Notes under the pieces: model-generated | The model's database searches: none | Seen by the model: only the letters and a program-made list of their open reading frames with translations | What the model was told of the DNA's origin: nothing | Translations under genes and position numbers: made by a program | Part shown: in pieces, positions 24,057 to 31,791 of the stretch | Layout: each line of letters starts with the position of its first letter | Position numbering within the stretch: position 1 is the stretch's first letter | From: an uncultured Bacteroidales bacterium | GTDB taxonomy: Bacteria; Bacteroidota; Bacteroidia; Bacteroidales; ML635J-15 | Direction of reading: 5' to 3' | NCBI GenBank assembly: GCA_937982115.1 | Contig: CALJNE010000090.1 | Location: 1-33,572 of the forward strand | Length of the DNA stretch: 33,572 bases

Positions 24057-26405
24057 TTAATTTATAAATAAAATTTTGGTAACATCAGTTTTAGAGCCAG
24101 TGTCGTTGGAAGAAAAAACAAGATATACTCCGGTTTTAACTTTATTTCCGTTTAAATCTTTTCCGTACCATACTGCCTGTCCGCCTTCGGAGCGAGTTTC
24201 ATAAACGAGGTTTCCCGATATATCAGTAATTTTCACATAAGACCCGGCTACCAGTCCGGTAATTGTAATTGGACCGTCATAATCAGGACGAACGGGATTG
24301 GGGAATACATAAACTCCTGCATAGTCATCTGAGCCTTCGGTTGCAATATTTCGGTATGAAATCAGTCCATTACTTGTTCCGAAAAATACTTCTCCTGTTT
24401 TAGGAATTATTTCCATACAAACAATGGTATTTGAGAGCAATGGAGAGTTCTCTGTGGTAAAATGAAATATTTGTTGAACTCCGTCGCTACTGGTATAATA
24501 AACTCCACCGGATTGAGTTCCGAACCATTTTTTATTAGCTCCGTCAACTTTTATTGCAGTAACGAGTTCGTTAAAGAGCAAAATATCGGCGTTGTCGGTG
24601 CCGTCATTTCGGGGGATTTTAATTTGGCGAGCCGAAAAATTCGGAGAATCGAAAACATCATCGGGATTATAATAGACGGCAACGCCTTTGTTTGTTCCAA
24701 CCCAGATATATCCGTTTTTATCCTCAGCAATTGAATAAACTTCGTTACTGATTACCTGACCGGTTTCATCAATAATACTTAGTTTTTTAAATTTATCATC
24801 GGTTCTATCTCCGGGAGTGCCGTTATCATCGAACACAAACAATCCTACTCCTTGAGGCAGAATAACCCATTTTTTATTTGTACGTGTAATAATTATTTGA
24901 CCTATATTATAATTACTCAACATCGAGCCAAAATCAATTGCTGTCCAGGTTCCATTTGGAGAAAGCACGTGGAACTGCGGGCTTGTGAGAGAGTTAGTAA
25001 CCCAAAGATTTCCGTTATCATCGAAAGCCATTCCACCAATTCTAATATAGTCAATTCCGGGAACAGCAGCTAAGGTAGAGTTTGAAGTGTTGTGAATTTT
25101 ATATAACTGATTATTTCTAAATTCCAATAAACCATGTACCCAGGAGCCTATAAAATATCTTGTAGGGTCTTTGGGGTCATAAATCACTCTCACCAAATCA
25201 CGCACATAGGACATTTCCGGGAAATTTACGTGAGAATAATTATTCCAGGTATTATCTTTATAAATGTAAAATTCCGGATTTCTCCAAAGGGGACCCCAAG
25301 ACAAATTCATTGCTCCTGCTACAGCTATTAAATCTGAATTTACAGCTGACATAAAAAATGTGTTATAGTTTGCTGGACCATTAATTTTAACATTAGTATA
25401 TTTCCAGCTAACCGGATTATGAACCAATCCGGAAATTTTATCGGCAAACCAAATTTCATCGTTATCATTAATAAAACTTGAGTTTGGTCTTGGTCCTACA
25501 TCTCCTGATGGTAAAAAATATTTCCAGACGTGACGTATTTCATTTAAAGTAGTATCATAAATTTTTGCAAAATATTCGGCAGAAACTACAAGAATATTAT
25601 TGTTAGCATCAATAGAATTTACATCATTTACGGTATTATTGAGGTAAGACCATGAATTACCATCAAATACCATAATTGTATCTCTGTTGTTTTGGTTTGG
25701 GAAATCGTAATTTACAACAAGTTTGTTATTGAAAATTTTCAAAGTATTAAACCTTGCGTTTTTCATCCAATTGAGGTTTGCCGGAACATTGTTTGTGATA
25801 ACTTCCCAGAAAGAAAAATCCACAAGATTATCGGAGAGTTTTCCGCGATATATGCCCTGGTCGGTAGCAGCATAAACGTAAGTTCCGTCATTATCGAGTG
25901 CATTGATTTTCACATCTGTTCCTTGATTGCCGATAAACCAGGTTTCTCTGATTTCTCTACGTTGAACATCGAGCACAACAATACCAAATCCACAACCTAA
26001 AAGCACATTATTTCCCCAAATGCTGATTGAATAAATAGCTTTGTCGGAACTCATGCTCTTACGTTTTATATCACTGATATTATAAATTTGATTTCCTGAA
26101 ATTAAATCAATATTTCCACTTTTATAGCCGATTACTACAGTGTTTAAATTTCTATGATATGCTATTGATAAAACACCAACATCGCTAAGTCCGTTTATTT
26201 TTGAAAGTTTTTCAACTTCAGCATTTTGCATGTTGTAACGCATCAATCCGACGTTAGTAACCATGTAAACATAATTTCCGGCTTGAACGACTCTAGTTCC
26301 ATGATTGTAAGGAAGATGGTCCTGCCATTGCCCAACAGCTACCTGTCCGAATGATAATACGGAGAAAACAAGGAGAAACACACTTAATATCTTCATTCTT
26401 AACAT
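24057..26405 (-). CDS. porZ: Type IX secretion system component PorZ
   Basis: A 782-residue exported protein matching PorZ, close to the 776 residues of the Porphyromonas gingivalis protein. With PorU, PorV and PorQ, PorZ forms the attachment complex that joins T9SS cargo to anionic LPS at the surface (family knowledge). A signal peptide ends near residue 26, followed by GQWQDHLPYNHGTRV, the family opening. Then come beta-propeller blades of the two-component-regulator type (for example GTYVYAATDQGIYRG, GNLWVTNSL, GYIWVGTNKGVAVYYN, KKWFGTQSGGVYYTSSDG) through about residue 690, and a C-terminal sorting-type domain (VYVFPNPVRPDYDG to KILFIN). A second ATG at 26396 is equally possible as start. 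It lies 48 bases after rdgB and three bases before recO. Confidence 0.93.
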   Translation of the reverse strand: MLRMKILSVFLLVFSVLSFGQVAVGQWQDHLPYNHGTRVVQAGNYVYMVTNVGLMRYNMQNAEVEKLSKINGLSDVGVLSIAYHRNLNTVVIGYKSGNIDLISGNQIYNISDIKRKSMSSDKAIYSISIWGNNVLLGCGFGIVVLDVQRREIRETWFIGNQGTDVKINALDNDGTYVYAATDQGIYRGKLSDNLVDFSFWEVITNNVPANLNWMKNARFNTLKIFNNKLVVNYDFPNQNNRDTIMVFDGNSWSYLNNTVNDVNSIDANNNILVVSAEYFAKIYDTTLNEIRHVWKYFLPSGDVGPRPNSSFINDNDEIWFADKISGLVHNPVSWKYTNVKINGPANYNTFFMSAVNSDLIAVAGAMNLSWGPLWRNPEFYIYKDNTWNNYSHVNFPEMSYVRDLVRVIYDPKDPTRYFIGSWVHGLLEFRNNQLYKIHNTSNSTLAAVPGIDYIRIGGMAFDDNGNLWVTNSLTSPQFHVLSPNGTWTAIDFGSMLSNYNIGQIIITRTNKKWVILPQGVGLFVFDDNGTPGDRTDDKFKKLSIIDETGQVISNEVYSIAEDKNGYIWVGTNKGVAVYYNPDDVFDSPNFSARQIKIPRNDGTDNADILLFNELVTAIKVDGANKKWFGTQSGGVYYTSSDGVQQIFHFTTENSPLLSNTIVCMEIIPKTGEVFFGTSNGLISYRNIATEGSDDYAGVYVFPNPVRPDYDGPITITGLVAGSYVKITDISGNLVYETRSEGGQAVWYGKDLNGNKVKTGVYLVFSSNDTGSKTDVTKILFIN

Positions 26406-26453
26406 AAAAAAGTTAGATAGTTAACATCATTAAATAACAAAAGTTGATTAAAT

Positions 26454-27050
26454 TTATTGTTTATTCTTATTAACAAAATCATTAAAAAAATCAATTAATT
26501 TACGCACTGCCATTGCTCTGTGTGATATTGAATTTTTTTCGTCGGAGTTTAGTTCAGCAAAAGTTTTATCGAAATTTTCGGGGATAAAAACGGGGTCGTA
26601 TCCAAATCCGTTATTCCCTTTTGGCGTGAATCCGATATGTCCATTAACAATTCCCTCGAAGAAAAACTTTTCTCCGTCAATTATCAAAGCAATTACAGTT
26701 CTGAATCTGGCTCTACGGTCTTCGACATTTTTCAAGTTATCTAGCAATTTAGCGATATTATTCTGGGGATTACACTCCGGTCCGGCATATCTGGCAGAAA
26801 AAACTCCGGGCTCTCCGTTGAGTGCAAAAACTTCAAGACCGGTATCATCAGCAAAACAATTATTTCCATATTTATCATATACAAACTTTGCTTTCTGAAG
26901 AGCATTTTCCTCGAGACTTGTAAAATCTTCGGGAATTTCCTCAAAACATCCGATTTCTTTCAAGCCTACTATTGAGCACTTATCTCCGATTATATCGGAA
27001 ACCTCCTGTAATTTATGTTTGTTATTAGTAGCAAAAACAAGTTTATACAT
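26454..27050 (-). CDS. rdgB: XTP/dITP diphosphatase (RdgB/HAM1 family)
   Basis: A 198-residue cytoplasmic house-cleaning enzyme that hydrolyses dITP, XTP and other deaminated purine nucleotides to monophosphates, keeping them out of DNA and RNA. Motifs: VFATNNKHKLQE (5-16), SLEENALQKA, the catalytic ADDTGLEV (67-74), GVFSARYAG, GFGYDPVF (148-155) and SHRAMA (176-181). The length is standard. It follows the unknown exported-protein gene by nine bases and precedes porZ by 48, within the long minus-strand train. Confidence 0.97.
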   Translation of the reverse strand: MYKLVFATNNKHKLQEVSDIIGDKCSIVGLKEIGCFEEIPEDFTSLEENALQKAKFVYDKYGNNCFADDTGLEVFALNGEPGVFSARYAGPECNPQNNIAKLLDNLKNVEDRRARFRTVIALIIDGEKFFFEGIVNGHIGFTPKGNNGFGYDPVFIPENFDKTFAELNSDEKNSISHRAMAVRKLIDFFNDFVNKNKQ

Positions 27051-27059
27051 TTTTTAATA

Positions 27060-27902
27060 TCAATTAAATCTTAAATTAAAAATAATTTGACGAATTACTT
27101 CGGGAAAATAATTACGAACTATTTCGTCTTTATCATCTAAGTTAAACGGTATTTTTGTTTGTCCGCAGCTTCCGTGAATAAAATTACCTTTTGAGTTATA
27201 GATACTGAAATGCACATTAAAAATTCTTTCAGCTTTTGGATTTCCGCCTAAGTAAGGGTCACCGTATATTCCTTTGATTTCGAATTGATTTATAAAAATA
27301 AAATAATCAATTTGACGTCTGCGGGCAATTTCTTCGAGAACTTCGGTTTGATGAAAAACGATATGAAGATAATGGTCGTCTTTGCGAATGGGTTTACCGA
27401 CAATTTCACCATTTTGAATTCTTGTTCGGGAGTTTTCCAATTCTTGTTCGCGTTTCTTTTGTTCTTTTTCTTCTTTTTTACGTTCGAAATAATTCTTTTT
27501 TTTCTGACTTTCAGGATTTTCGGGACTATTGGGTTGGACTATTCTCCATTCATAGGAGATTATGGAATAAAGATTATCAATATCCTTCTGGTCAACACGA
27601 GTATTATCAGTAAACAGGCTTACTACATTACAGGAGTCAATTAAGGAATTTACAAGTTGCAGATTGAATTGATATCTAAAATATTGCATCAATTCATCGT
27701 GGGTCATTTTTTCATTTTTAAGAATTAATGAAGTTGCATCATTAAAGTAAATTCGAGGGTCGAACGGAACAACTAAAACCGTTTTTGTGCGATTAAGTTT
27801 TACACTGTTAAAGTCCAGTTCGATTTGAGCTTTGAGTGTTAAAGGCAAAACAGATAAAACAAAACCAATAAATGCAACAATTTTTAATGACAGTTTATTC
27901 AT
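27060..27902 (-). CDS. Unknown exported protein between rseP and rdgB
   Basis: A 280-residue protein I do not recognise. A signal peptide spans residues 1-25 (hydrophobic core 8-22, ending TLKAQ). The mature part starts with IELDFNSVKLNRTKTVLVVPFDPRIYFND, then a helical stretch (MTHDELMQYFRYQFNLQLVNSLID). A highly charged segment follows at about 133-165, rich in Lys, Glu and Gln and probably a coiled coil or linker. The C-terminal part is an alpha/beta-looking domain (HYLHIVFHQTEVL, IDYFIFINQFEIKGIYGDPYLG, ERIFNVHFSIYNSKG). No lipobox and no sorting domain, so periplasmic is likely. It begins two bases after the rseP stop and ends nine before rdgB, so it is co-translated with envelope genes. 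Confidence 0.8.
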   Translation of the reverse strand: MNKLSLKIVAFIGFVLSVLPLTLKAQIELDFNSVKLNRTKTVLVVPFDPRIYFNDATSLILKNEKMTHDELMQYFRYQFNLQLVNSLIDSCNVVSLFTDNTRVDQKDIDNLYSIISYEWRIVQPNSPENPESQKKKNYFERKKEEKEQKKREQELENSRTRIQNGEIVGKPIRKDDHYLHIVFHQTEVLEEIARRRQIDYFIFINQFEIKGIYGDPYLGGNPKAERIFNVHFSIYNSKGNFIHGSCGQTKIPFNLDDKDEIVRNYFPEVIRQIIFNLRFN

Positions 27903-27904
27903 AA

Positions 27905-29209
27905 TTATTTAAACAGTTTTATAATGTCATTACCAATCACAAAAACCATTAGCAGTAGCAGTATTACCATACCAATAATCTGAACTACTTCCATAAACTT
28001 ATCGGGAAGCTTTTTGCCGGTAATTATTTCAAAAACGGTGAACAGGGCATGACCTCCATCGAGAGCAGGAATTGGAAGTAAATTCATAAAAGCAAGTATC
28101 ATGCTTATTATACCGGTTAATCTCCAGAATTTAGCCCAATCCCATACAGGTCCATAAACTTTTGCTATTCCAATTGGGCCTTGTAAGCTTTCTGAGGCTT
28201 TTTCCTGTCCTTTAAATATTAAAGAGAAACCTTTTAAGTTTGCTGTAAGAGAAGCAAAAGCATCTTTCCATCCGTATTTAAAAGCTGTAAACAAATTATA
28301 GTTTTTCATTTCATACTTTGGGATAGGCGTATAAACACCTATTTTTCCTAAGCTGTCAACCTGAACCTTGAGTGTATCAATTTTTCCTGAATTATCCACC
28401 ACAAATGTAAGTTCCTGATTTTTATTTTGCATAAGGATTTCACGGAAAGCTCCGAAAGAACTTACGGGTTGGCTATTTATTTCGAGAATTTGAGCACCGG
28501 GTTGTATTCCGGCCAATTGAGCGGGCATACCATTTACAAGACTATCAACCTTAAAAACAAAGTTATGCAGAGCAATAAATTCATCACCTTGTTTCAGATA
28601 AGAATAAAGATTTTCCGGCATTTGAATTTCGACAAGAGAGCCATTGCGTTCAACTGTTACTGTTTTAGCAAAATACAAATCAAAGGAAAAAACATCTTCG
28701 TATCTCAGAACATCTTTTTGGTTTATTTTTCTTATTATATCTCCTGAATGAAAACCTATTTCTCTGGCATACGGATAAGCATAAATACCTTCTTTTACAT
28801 TATCAATCGGGAGATAGTCTTTTGTGTAAATAAGATGTGAGAAAGTAAGAATAACAACAGCTGCGACGACATTCATAAATACTCCGGCGAGCATTACGAT
28901 TAGTCTTTGCCATGCAGGTTTTGAGCGGAATTCCCATTCTTTGGGTTCTTCTTTCAATTGCTTTGTGTCGAGGGATTCATCAATCATGCCGGCGATTTTC
29001 ACATATCCTCCGAGTGGCAGCCAGCCGATTCCGTATTCTGTTTCGCCGATTTTTTTACTCCAGATTTTGAATCCTGCATCAAAGAAGATAAAAAACTTAG
29101 TTACTCTGATTTTAAAAATTCTACAAGCAATATAGTGTCCAAACTCATGTATCAACACTAAAATCGAAAGCGACAATATTAATTGTCCTGCCATTACAAT
29201 TCCATTCAT
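27905..29209 (-). CDS. rseP: RIP-type site-2 metalloprotease (RseP family)
   Basis: A 434-residue inner-membrane zinc protease that cuts membrane-spanning anti-sigma factors or leftover signal peptides. The zinc site HEFGH (21-25) lies in the first membrane helix, GGYVKIAGM (67-75) follows, a membrane segment spans about 104-127, two periplasmic PDZ-type domains lie at about 130-205 and 215-290, and the second active-site motif NLLPIPALDGG (376-386) precedes the last helix (409-427). The start ATG overlaps the dxr stop by four bases (ATGA), which marks translational coupling and favours this start over the inner ATG at 29194. dxr-rseP adjacency is common in bacteria. Confidence 0.95.
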   Translation of the reverse strand: MNGIVMAGQLILSLSILVLIHEFGHYIACRIFKIRVTKFFIFFDAGFKIWSKKIGETEYGIGWLPLGGYVKIAGMIDESLDTKQLKEEPKEWEFRSKPAWQRLIVMLAGVFMNVVAAVVILTFSHLIYTKDYLPIDNVKEGIYAYPYAREIGFHSGDIIRKINQKDVLRYEDVFSFDLYFAKTVTVERNGSLVEIQMPENLYSYLKQGDEFIALHNFVFKVDSLVNGMPAQLAGIQPGAQILEINSQPVSSFGAFREILMQNKNQELTFVVDNSGKIDTLKVQVDSLGKIGVYTPIPKYEMKNYNLFTAFKYGWKDAFASLTANLKGFSLIFKGQEKASESLQGPIGIAKVYGPVWDWAKFWRLTGIISMILAFMNLLPIPALDGGHALFTVFEIITGKKLPDKFMEVVQIIGMVILLLLMVFVIGNDIIKLFK

Positions 29210-30375
29210 TTTATAAACTTTTTAGATAGTTCCAACGATTTAATTCTTGAAATGTTGTCTGTATATATACATTCTTCTATATTTGGGTTAGAGAAAAACT
29301 CAACGTTTTGGAGAGTTTCTTCAATAAGGTCTGAGATTTGAGTAAATCCGATTTTTTTTGTTAGAAACAATTCTACGGCCACTTCGTTTGCTGCATTCAT
29401 AATACAAGGAGCATTACCTCCCCTACGAATACATTCATAAGCTATGGCTAAATTTCGAAAAGTTTCGAGGTCGGGTTTGTCAAAGCTCAAATTGGGATAA
29501 TCAGTGAATAAAAATCTGTTTTTGGCCGAAAAACTTCTTTCAGGAAAATCGAGTGCATACTGTATTGGGATTCTCATGTTTGGCACTCCCATTTGAGCCT
29601 TGATACTACCATCTTTAAACTCCACCATTGAGTGAATCACTGATTGAGGATGAATCACCACCTCGATATGGTCAACATCAATTCCAAACAACCAGTGAGC
29701 TTCGATTACTTCGAGACCTTTATTCATTAAGCTGGCTGAGTCAATAGTAACTTTGTTGCCCATATCCCAGTTTGGATGTTTAAGTGCCATTTCAGGCGTA
29801 GCATCCTTGATAAAGTTTTTGTCTTTTCCTCTGAAAGGACCTCCTGAGGCTGTAAGAATCAGTTTATCCACAGTCTCGATATCTTCACCTACCAGGCACT
29901 GATATATTGCAGAATGTTCAGAGTCAACAGGGATTATTCGTGCTCGATGCTTAATAATTTCTTCGGTAATTATATGACCACCAACAACAAGAGTTTCTTT
30001 ATTAGCCAGAGCTATTGTTTTACCGGATTGAGCAGCACGTAAAGTAGGGACAAATCCTGAAAAACCAACCATTGCTGTAAGCACTATATCAACACAGTCG
30101 AGTGCTGCAATTTGCTCAACAGCTTCGTTTCCTGCATAAATTTTCACAGGATAATCGGCCAATAATTCTTTTAGTTTTTGAAATCTGGATTTATCACCAA
30201 TAACAATAAAATTAGGTTCAAATTCAATCGCCTGTTTAGCCAATAATTCAATATTAGTATTTGCAACAAGCACTTCAACCTGAAACTTATCGGGATAATC
30301 TCTGATAATATCCAGAGCCTGAGTTCCGATAGAGCCTGTTGAACCGAGTATAGCTATTTTTTTTCGCTTATTCAT
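29206..30375 (-). CDS. dxr: 1-deoxy-D-xylulose 5-phosphate reductoisomerase
   Basis: A 389-residue cytoplasmic enzyme, the committed step of the MEP isoprenoid route: it converts DXP to MEP with NADPH and a divalent metal. Motifs: NADPH-binding GSTGSIG (11-17), LANKETLVVGG (123-133), metal-binding PVDSEHSA (149-156), TASGGPFRG, and IDSASLMNKGLEVIEAHWLF (211-230). Length is normal. Its ATG overlaps the stop of the M23 peptidase gene by one base (TGATG) and its TGA overlaps the rseP start, so three genes are locked together in translation. Isoprenoids made here include undecaprenyl phosphate, the lipid carrier for peptidoglycan and surface glycans, which fits the neighbours. Confidence 0.97.
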   Translation of the reverse strand: MNKRKKIAILGSTGSIGTQALDIIRDYPDKFQVEVLVANTNIELLAKQAIEFEPNFIVIGDKSRFQKLKELLADYPVKIYAGNEAVEQIAALDCVDIVLTAMVGFSGFVPTLRAAQSGKTIALANKETLVVGGHIITEEIIKHRARIIPVDSEHSAIYQCLVGEDIETVDKLILTASGGPFRGKDKNFIKDATPEMALKHPNWDMGNKVTIDSASLMNKGLEVIEAHWLFGIDVDHIEVVIHPQSVIHSMVEFKDGSIKAQMGVPNMRIPIQYALDFPERSFSAKNRFLFTDYPNLSFDKPDLETFRNLAIAYECIRRGGNAPCIMNAANEVAVELFLTKKIGFTQISDLIEETLQNVEFFSNPNIEECIYTDNISRIKSLELSKKFIK

Positions 30376-31199
30376 CAGAAAACAATATAATCTTCAGGAT
30401 TTAACGAACGAGCCTTATCCCACAATTCAAAGTGTAAATGAGGTCCGGTTGTGTATTCTCCGCTATTACCGTATTTACCTATCAGACTACCGGTTGAAAT
30501 CATGTCTCCAACTCTAACAAAAATTTGAGCCAGATGTTTATATACACTTATAAATCCTTGTTTATGCTGAATTATTATTGTATAGCCGGTTTCAATATTA
30601 TATTCAGCCAATACTACAATACCGGTATAAACTGAAAAAATATCGGAATCTGTTGCACTGGCTATATCTACACCAAAATGCCGTTGTGCGGGATTATATG
30701 GGTTTACAATCATTCCTTTTGAAGGTGGGTACAAATCCGGAATACGATTCGGGATTCTGATGTAATTACTTAGGTCTTCGATTTTTTCGCGTGGTTTTAT
30801 GGGATTATTAAAATTCTTTAATTGTTCTTCGGAAAGTATTGATGGAGAAACTGCATATTCTTCATCTATTGGTACATCATTCAAAAGAGCATCTCTGATA
30901 ACATTTATGTAAATATCTCTTTTATTTAATTCTGCTTCCAGACTGTCTAATCTGATTGCATTTTCCATTATTAACTTTCGTGTTTCGGCATTTGGATATC
31001 CGGGAACAAGTCTTTTTAACGGAGTATAAATAATTAACACCGAATTTATTGCATAAAAAATGACAAAAAGTAAAAACAATAGCAATATAAAGCCTAATCT
31101 ATTTAATTTCAGTTTATTTAATACATCATAAGAATGTCCGTGATAAAGGACTATCTGAAATTTTTTTCCAAACCATTTTAATATTTTACTGCCACGCAT
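30375..31199 (-). CDS. Membrane-anchored M23 (LytM) peptidoglycan peptidase
   Basis: A 274-residue protein with one membrane helix (about 36-58), a periplasmic stalk with heptad-like residues (72-110), and a C-terminal M23 domain. The domain keeps all expected zinc and catalytic residues: H174xxxD178 (RHFGVDIA), His222 (YKHL) and HLHFE at 254-258. It should therefore be an active endopeptidase that cuts peptidoglycan cross-links, not a degenerate EnvC/NlpD-type activator. The start is the ATG at 31199; a TTG nine bases upstream would add only three residues. A -7 box lies 18 bases upstream. It overlaps dxr by one base. Confidence 0.92.
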   Translation of the reverse strand: MRGSKILKWFGKKFQIVLYHGHSYDVLNKLKLNRLGFILLLFLLFVIFYAINSVLIIYTPLKRLVPGYPNAETRKLIMENAIRLDSLEAELNKRDIYINVIRDALLNDVPIDEEYAVSPSILSEEQLKNFNNPIKPREKIEDLSNYIRIPNRIPDLYPPSKGMIVNPYNPAQRHFGVDIASATDSDIFSVYTGIVVLAEYNIETGYTIIIQHKQGFISVYKHLAQIFVRVGDMISTGSLIGKYGNSGEYTTGPHLHFELWDKARSLNPEDYIVF

Positions 31200-31217
31200 C
31201 GTAATCAAATCAATTCA

Positions 31218-31225
31218 CAAAAATA
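31218..31225 (-). promoter_or_regulatory. -7 promoter box (TATTTTTG) inside the cvpA-M23 gap
   Basis: The minus strand reads TATTTTTG, a full TAnnTTTG match, 18 bases before the ATG at 31199. It would give the M23-dxr-rseP train its own promoter in addition to read-through from cvpA. No -33 TTG is visible. Confidence 0.4.
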
Positions 31226-31242
31226 AGCAAAATTGCCGAACA

Positions 31243-31743
31243 TTAAAAATGAACTATCTCCTTTAGATTTTTAGCATAAGGAAAAATATATTCAAAAACT
31301 CTGAGGAGAAATTTAAACATAATTGAGTCATTCAATTTTTCCGGAGCAATGATTTCCAGCCTGTTATTGAAACTTTTAAATATAAAAAATAAGCCTCCAA
31401 TTATTATCGAAATTTTTAATAATGCAAAAATGACCCCACCGGTTTTATTTAACCACTGAAGTTTTATCTTATTAATAAGTTTATCAAAAACATGTGCGAA
31501 GACATAAATTAATACTATCACTCCTACAAAAACAATAACAAAGGATATCAAAGGAATGTATTCTTTAGCAAATTTCCCGGAATCAGATAATAGAGAAACC
31601 ATCATATCCGAAAATCTTACTGCAATAAACACCCCTGCAATCAATGCAAAATTAATAGCGAATTCTTTTACAAGTCCGTTTTTAAATCCTTTGTATGCAA
31701 AATATACAAGCACTAAACAAATTATTATATCAAAAATTCCCAT
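31243..31743 (-). CDS. CvpA family membrane protein
   Basis: A 166-residue inner-membrane protein of the CvpA family, named for colicin V production in E. coli and linked there to envelope stress and purine-linked phenotypes; the biochemical role is unknown. Four hydrophobic segments lie at about 4-20, 28-45, 61-84 and 103-122. The family opening is present: FDIIICLVLVYFAYKGFKNGLVKE, then a glycine-containing loop (LNKTGGVIFALLK) before the last helix. It is 43 bases upstream of the M23 gene. Its promoter probably shares the 48-base gap with the divergent GH3-like gene; TATCTTTC (7 of 8 to the -7 box) lies at 31760-31767. Confidence 0.88.
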   Translation of the reverse strand: MGIFDIIICLVLVYFAYKGFKNGLVKEFAINFALIAGVFIAVRFSDMMVSLLSDSGKFAKEYIPLISFVIVFVGVIVLIYVFAHVFDKLINKIKLQWLNKTGGVIFALLKISIIIGGLFFIFKSFNNRLEIIAPEKLNDSIMFKFLLRVFEYIFPYAKNLKEIVHF

Positions 31744-31750
31744 ATAATAA

Positions 31751-31758
31751 TATTTTTG
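31751..31758 (+). promoter_or_regulatory. -7 promoter box (TATTTTTG) of the GH3-like gene
   Basis: A full TAnnTTTG match, followed by C, 33 bases before the ATG at 31792. Its last three bases are an in-frame TTG that could be taken for a start codon; since it is inside the promoter, the start at 31756 is rejected. It lies only eight bases from the cvpA start codon, so the two divergent promoters interleave. Confidence 0.45.
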
Positions 31759-31791
31759 CGAAAGATAATATTTTTTGTTTATTTTGCATTA

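Noticed and set aside
27285-27644. 119-codon frame with a long Phe/Leu run on the plus strand
   Set aside because: The apparent membrane segment is the reverse complement of the Lys/Glu-rich charged stretch of the exported protein at 27060-27902.
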